NCBI GenBank assembly: GCA_963922205.1
Contig: CAWUHX010000276.1
Span: 372,001 to 436,000 of the forward strand
Reading direction: 5' to 3'
DNA: 64,000 nucleotides
DNA from: Romanomermis culicivorax
Lineage: Eukaryota > Nematoda > Enoplea > Mermithida > Mermithidae
In this document: positions 59,597-64,000 of the stretch, piece after piece
Numbering within the stretch: the stretch's first letter is position 1
Layout: each line of letters begins with the position of its first letter
Notes under the pieces: model-generated
The model's input: only the letters and a program-made list of their open reading frames with translations
What the model was told of the DNA's origin: nothing
Databases searched by the model: none
Made by a program: the position numbers and the translations under genes

Positions 59597-60535
59597 TGTT
59601 CTTGGTTACACCTTTTCCGGTGCTTTTCGACTCGCCTTGAAGACGAAATCGATGTGACATTGACAGGGTTTATCCATTTGAAAATAATTAAGGCCAAAAA
59701 CAGTAAATGAAAAAATGACCTGAAATCGCGGTTTTTTGGACAATTTTATCAATAACAAAAAATCTGAATAAGAGCTGTATATTGGTTTGGGACAATTATT
59801 ATAGTAAAGAAGTGCAATGAGTTTTATGAAATATCCACTCGCACCGCAGGATAGCAGTCAGAAAGCGTGACCGGACAATAGAGCGCAGGGACCATGAGTA
59901 ATGAGAAAGTAGACGAACAATGAGATATAAAGAAGGACCACGGGAAAATGAATACAAAGACAAAAAAATAAAAAAAAAATAGGGGACAGGAAAAGTTAAG
60001 AAAAATGAAAGAGGAAAAAGGAAGAAAAAGAACAAAAAAAGGGGAAAAATACTGCATGGTAGAAAAACGCTTTGACCTGAACTTCTTTAGGGACACGAAA
60101 AAAATTGAAGAAAGCATTTTTGAGCTGAAATGTAGTTATTTTTCAAAATATTTCATTTTCAGTTTTTTTATTTTGCTCTGATCTGATTTTTCTGTGCTCT
60201 ATCGTCCTGCGCTCCAATGCCCTTGTGCTCTATTTGTCACGAATTTGTCTCGTGGGGGACGCGGAAATTTTTTGTACAATTTTCATACTTTTGTTAAATT
60301 AAACTGCCTTGATATATTTTTTCTTTTTTTTTCTTTAAATCATTTCAAAAAAGGAAACAAAAAAACGAAACGATCGGGCAACTGGCAAGAAAATAGATTA
60401 AAGAAGAAAAAATAAAAAATGGGAAAAAAGTAAATTTTGGCTGTATTTGATTAAGTTTTGCAGATTTCTAATAATTTGTGTTTAAAAATTATTTTGATAA
60501 GTTTTATTTTTGGGACATGAGTATACCAGGCGCAT
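59597..60535. other. Spacer with purine-rich tract
   Basis: From about 59930 to 60060 the plus strand is an A/G-rich run (GAAAAAGGAAGAAAAAG type). A few minisatellite-like words (GCTCTATCGTCCTGCGCTCC) appear at 60195-60235, ahead of the main array. No gene. Confidence 0.45.
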
Positions 60536-60935
60536 TCGCCCCTACTCCCTGCATCCGCGACTGCATTGTCCTGCGCTCTAATATCCGCGCTCTATTGTCC
60601 CTGCGCTCCATTGTCCTGCGCTCTACTGTTCCTGCGCTCTATTGTACTGCGCTCTAATGTCCCTGCGCTCTATTGTCCTGTGCTCTAATGTCCGCGCTCT
60701 AATGTCCCTGCGCTCTAATGTCCGCGCTTTAATGTCCGCGTTCTAACGTCCGCGCTCTATTGTCCTGCGCTCTATTGCCCTTGCGTCTATTGTCCTTGCG
60801 CTCTATTGTCCCGCGCTCTATTGTCCTGCGCTCTAATGTCCCTGCGCTCTATTGTCCCGCGCTCTAATATCCCTGCGCTCTATTGTCCTGCGCTCTAATG
60901 TCTCTGCGCTCTAATGTCCGCGCTCTAATCAATTC
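60536..60935. repeat. Minisatellite of TGCGCTCTAATGTCC units
   Basis: About two dozen 14-17-bp units, TGCGCTCTA(A/T)TGTCC(C), in variable order. The A/T and C/CC variants alternate irregularly, so the array is old or was built by short slippage. Confidence 0.85.
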
Positions 60936-61424
60936 CTGTATACACTTGATAGATGTCTGCGAGTTGTTCCTGATATTATTTCATTGATGACTAGTACGGA
61001 AATCTCATTTGAATGGCAGAGACTGTAAATCCCAGGGCTATTTTATTCAGGCATGGAGTAAATGAATTTTCACTCAGTTGATGTTCACATAAGAAATAGA
61101 CTTGGAAAGTCAAAACAACTAACAACTGTCTGATGGTGATTTGATGATGTACTGCTTGATCAAGCGGATCTTCTATCCTATTTTCTACCATCAATTCGTA
61201 CGAAGGATTTACAATCATCATAGTGAGGTATAGGTGAGATGCATCATAGACTACTTTTACATACTTGTTGGAAAGAAATATACAGTATGTTTTTCGTACT
61301 TTTCGACAGTTATTTCGATTTTTTTACTCCAGTTCGAGATTTGAGTTTAATTTGAAAAATATTCTGTAAAGCAGAGCCCGTACAGTAAAGTTCATGAACG
61401 CTCGGATGTGTGCCCCAAACACAT
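60936..61424. other. Gene-free spacer
   Basis: No supported feature. Confidence 0.35.
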
Positions 61425-61668
61425 CTACGGCCTGTTTTCTATAAAATGCTTCCAAATAGAAAAGTGACACAAATCAGTACTGTCGTCAAAATCGCTTACA
61501 TAGGGCTCTTGCTATAAAATTTTTCACTCTAAAAATGTTTAAAGGTTTGATAAGTATGCCCACAAATCTCCAGTCCTGCATGATATATTATTTACCAGAA
61601 AATCGTGGAAATCTGAAATAATACTTGCTTTCCACTTACATTATTTGGAAGCTTTTCACAGAAAACGG
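61425..61668. mobile_element. MITE of the TATAGTCTGTTTT family
   Basis: GGCCTGTTTTCTATAAAATG with CTTCCAAATAGAAAAGTGAC at the left; at the right ATTATTTGGAAGCTTTTCAC then AGAAAACGGACTATAG. It is close to 63579-63826, including the internal AAATCAGTACTGTCGTCAAA block. Confidence 0.65.
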
Positions 61669-62112
61669 ACTATAGAATTGTTTTTCGTCCGCAGTAATCT
61701 CTCAGAAAAGTCATACATAGTTTTTCCTCACATGGAAAGCTTAATATCATGTCTGTAAAATAAATATTTCTTTCCCGTGTGAATCAGGATCTTTGCCACC
61801 TAATGAAAACATTACGCAACGATTCTGAAAACTCAGACATGAAAAAATACTAGAGAGTGAAATTGCACGAAAAATTCGCACTGTTTTTCTTGAAAAACAA
61901 CTACATGAAGAAAGGCGAACGGTATAAGTACTAGTATTTCATATTTTTACGATTCTCTGCTAACCAACCTTTCCAACCAACCTTTAGAAATTTTTCGAAT
62001 AAGAAATCTAAACAGTAAAAGCTTCTTCAGACGACCTTGACGACAAAATTGATTTTTTTGCCATTTTCAATTCAGCATTATACAAAACGACGTCAGTCTA
62101 CGCAAAATATCA

Positions 62113-62302
62113 TCAAAATATGTTCCGTCGTTGCGCGATCAACGTCCGTTTTCGTTGAATCCTCGCTTCACGACCTTCCTCGTCATTGTCGAATCGTTTG
62201 TACTGACATTGCAAGGGCGAAAATAGACAATTGTAGCCGAACGATCGTTTTTCGGCCGGCAAATAATCTAAACCGGATTCTCTTATCCGATTGCGGACGT
62301 TC
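62113..62302 (-). CDS. Probable neuropeptide prohormone, last exon (partial)
   Basis: A minus-strand exon begins after CACAG at 62303 (phase 2) and runs 62 residues to a TGA. It reads NVRNRIRESGLDYLPAEKR, then SFGYNCLFSPLQCQY, then KR, then an acidic FDNDEEGREAR spacer, IQRKR and TLIAQRRNIF. The 15-residue segment with two cysteines six apart is bracketed by Lys-Arg convertase sites, so a secreted cyclic peptide is expected. The ring pattern CxFxPxxC has the spacing of allatostatin C (CYFNPISC), but the flanks differ, so kinship is only suggested. The signal-peptide exon must lie upstream on the minus strand (above 62302 or beyond the window). Its GC content and TCG/CGA codon use stand out from the AT-rich flanks. 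Confidence 0.5.
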
Positions 62303-62357
62303 CTGTGATTCTAGAATGAAAGTTTGAGTGACTTTTTGGGAAAGTTGACTATGCAAG

Positions 62358-62844
62358 TATACATGTAATTGGGGGGAAGTGCTATGGGAACCCCCCCCCC
62401 CCCAGAAATCGTCGACCATATGGCTAGCCATTTGGGCGACCGCCCCCCCCAGGATTTCCCAATCCTATGGCTAGCCATATGATAGCCTTAGGAACTCCCA
62501 TACTTTTGGTCGAAAAAATACTGAAAATGTCAATTTTTAATAAAAAATGTCAATTTTTTAATGAAAAATGTTAATTTTTTAATGAAAAATGTCAATTTTT
62601 GAACAAAAAATAGTCAAAAATGTGAATTTTCTGGGCGCTTCGCGCCATGAATACATTTTTTCAATCTTTTTAGAAAAAAATTACTATTTTTTAAACTATT
62701 TTTCGGACGTTTTTCGTGGAAAGAGATCGTTTTTTTTTCTCTGAGAGATCCCTCCTCCCAAAATTTTGGGAATTACTGACCCTCGGCCCCAAAAAGGTCG
62801 TCAAACCCCCCCCCCCCAGACCTCGGGGCTCCGTTACATGTATG
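62358..62844. mobile_element. hAT-type MITE, CATACATGTAA family, best copy
   Basis: TATACATGTAATTGGGG at the left and CTCCGTTACATGTATG at the right. TATGCAAG and TTTGCAAG flank it, an 8-bp duplication with one change. Inside are ATATGGCTAGCCATATG palindromes, three AATGAAAAATGTCAATTTTT repeats, GGCGCTTCGCGCC hairpin and long C runs. It sits in the presumed intron of the prohormone gene. Confidence 0.75.
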
Positions 62845-62852
62845 TTTGCAAG

Positions 62853-63578
62853 TAAAAAATTTCTGCCACTATGACATTTCGATAACGTTTGTAAGTATTT
62901 CGGATACGTTTGTGATATTTTCCGAGTATAATAAGTTTCGTCATCAAGTCCTTGAAAAAAAATTTGGTGTTATTGAAAGTCATTAGAGGTTAGAAATATG
63001 GAAGAGTACAGTAATGAACAAGAGACACCCACCCGGATTAAAGCATAAAAGTGTGCCGATTTTAACTTTTTATACTGTAACCTCAATAATATCATTTATT
63101 ACAGAATAATTTAAGCGAGTACATCAGGCGAGAATTGCTTGATGTGGTTATGATCTGTTGTCAATCCTATCAAAATGACTACAATTTGATGTGAAAAGTG
63201 ACCAAGCATAGTATTCACAGCATGTCTCACAGAATATCAGTCCAACAAATTGGACAGTATTCCTGACGGTGTGCTTGTAATAGGTCGAATTCTGCTGTCT
63301 TACTGTCAACTAACTATCAGATAGAGTTACTGTAGCCATTTGTAATAAATTTAGAACCAAGGAATGAAATAAAGTTCGAACTTTCAATTCTGCTGCCTAA
63401 TGTGAGAGCCTTTCGGACGCTACTGACTTCTTCATTTTATTGAATATCAACGTCAACATTCCCTGAAATGCCTTTCATCAGAAAACATTTGTTCGTCGAT
63501 TTGAAGTAGATTTGGGCAGATCTATTAGCTCATTTACTGAAGAAGAAATTCCGTGAAGTCTCTTTTAAACTTAGTCTA
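62853..63578. other. Gene-free spacer
   Basis: I searched the minus strand for a signal-peptide exon for the prohormone and saw none. Confidence 0.35.
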
Positions 63579-63826
63579 TAGTCTATTTTTTATAAAATGC
63601 TTCCTAATAGAAAAGTGACACAAATCAGTACTGTCGTCAAAATCGTTTACATAGAACTCTTACTCTAAAATTTTTTGCTCGAAAAATCTCTAAGGATTAG
63701 GTCATTGTGCTCACAAATTTCCAGTTCAATATGATATATTCTTTATCAACAAAGCGTGAAAATCTAAAATACTACTTGCTTTCCACTTTCATTATTTAGA
63801 AGCATTTCAAGAAAAACAGACTATAA
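63579..63826. mobile_element. MITE of the TATAGTCTGTTTT family, best copy
   Basis: TATAGTCTATTTTTTATAAA and ATGCTTCCTAATAGAAAAG at the left are mirrored by TTATTTAGAAGCATTTC and AAGAAAAACAGACTATAA at the right. Confidence 0.7.
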
Positions 63827-64000
63827 ATTAAGATAGGACTATGAACTGAATCTGGGTCCAGAACGGATGCCTGTTACCAGAAGTATGGGGTGTAAGCAAC
63901 AATTTTTACATTCAAATATTGCAAGAATATAAAAATTGGAAAAGTAGAGTTCGACGGTTTACATTTTCTGCTTACTGCAAGGTAATATCCATTTGACCTT

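Overview
The window is nuclear DNA of an AT-rich invertebrate animal. The protein genes are split by GT-AG introns, are of animal type (two membrane-type trehalases and a small START-domain lipid-transfer protein), and sit in a sea of short inverted-repeat transposons, tRNA-derived repeats, a LINE fragment and minisatellite. Interspersed TTAGGC tracts, the nematode telomere hexamer, and a tail-anchored trehalase pair fit an ecdysozoan, but the exact phylum cannot be fixed from this stretch. One 100-N gap (24266-24365) joins two contigs that overlap almost completely, so about 4.67 kb appears twice.

Layout. 1-13000: no convincing gene apart from one possible 69-residue secreted ORF; several inverted-repeat elements. 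13074-15374 (minus): three phase-compatible exons of an unrecognised protein with the end of a membrane helix and a polar, Q/N/S-rich tail. 15860-20330: nested MITEs with long G/C runs. 19595-24265 and 24366-29028: the duplicated block, holding the last three exons of trehalase A twice; only the second copy keeps the reading frame. 26515-32747 (minus): trehalase A, ten exons found, signal-peptide exon not found. 33-42 kb: spacer with a rearranged transposon relic at 36.9-38.1 kb. 42495-54202 (plus): complete eleven-exon trehalase B with signal peptide and hydrophobic C-terminal tail; its 8.3 kb last intron holds MITEs, a tRNA-derived SINE, a LINE piece and a hAT element with perfect 8-bp target duplication. 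54577-57213: inverted-repeat element into which seven 277-bp units, each with a complete tRNA-like gene, are inserted in tandem. 57619-59418 (plus): five-exon START-domain gene whose first intron carries a foldback element with a TTAGGC core. 59.4-64 kb: minisatellite, MITEs, and on the minus strand (62113-62302) the last exon of what looks like a neuropeptide prohormone with a disulphide-type ring bounded by dibasic cleavage sites.

How the genes relate. The two trehalases face away from each other and share all ten intron positions and phases, so they arose by an inverted gene duplication. Both should split trehalose outside the cell, at the membrane. The START protein (sterol or lipid carriage), the membrane-tail protein and the prohormone show no operon-like link to them; they are ordinary neighbours in a repeat-rich chromosome region.
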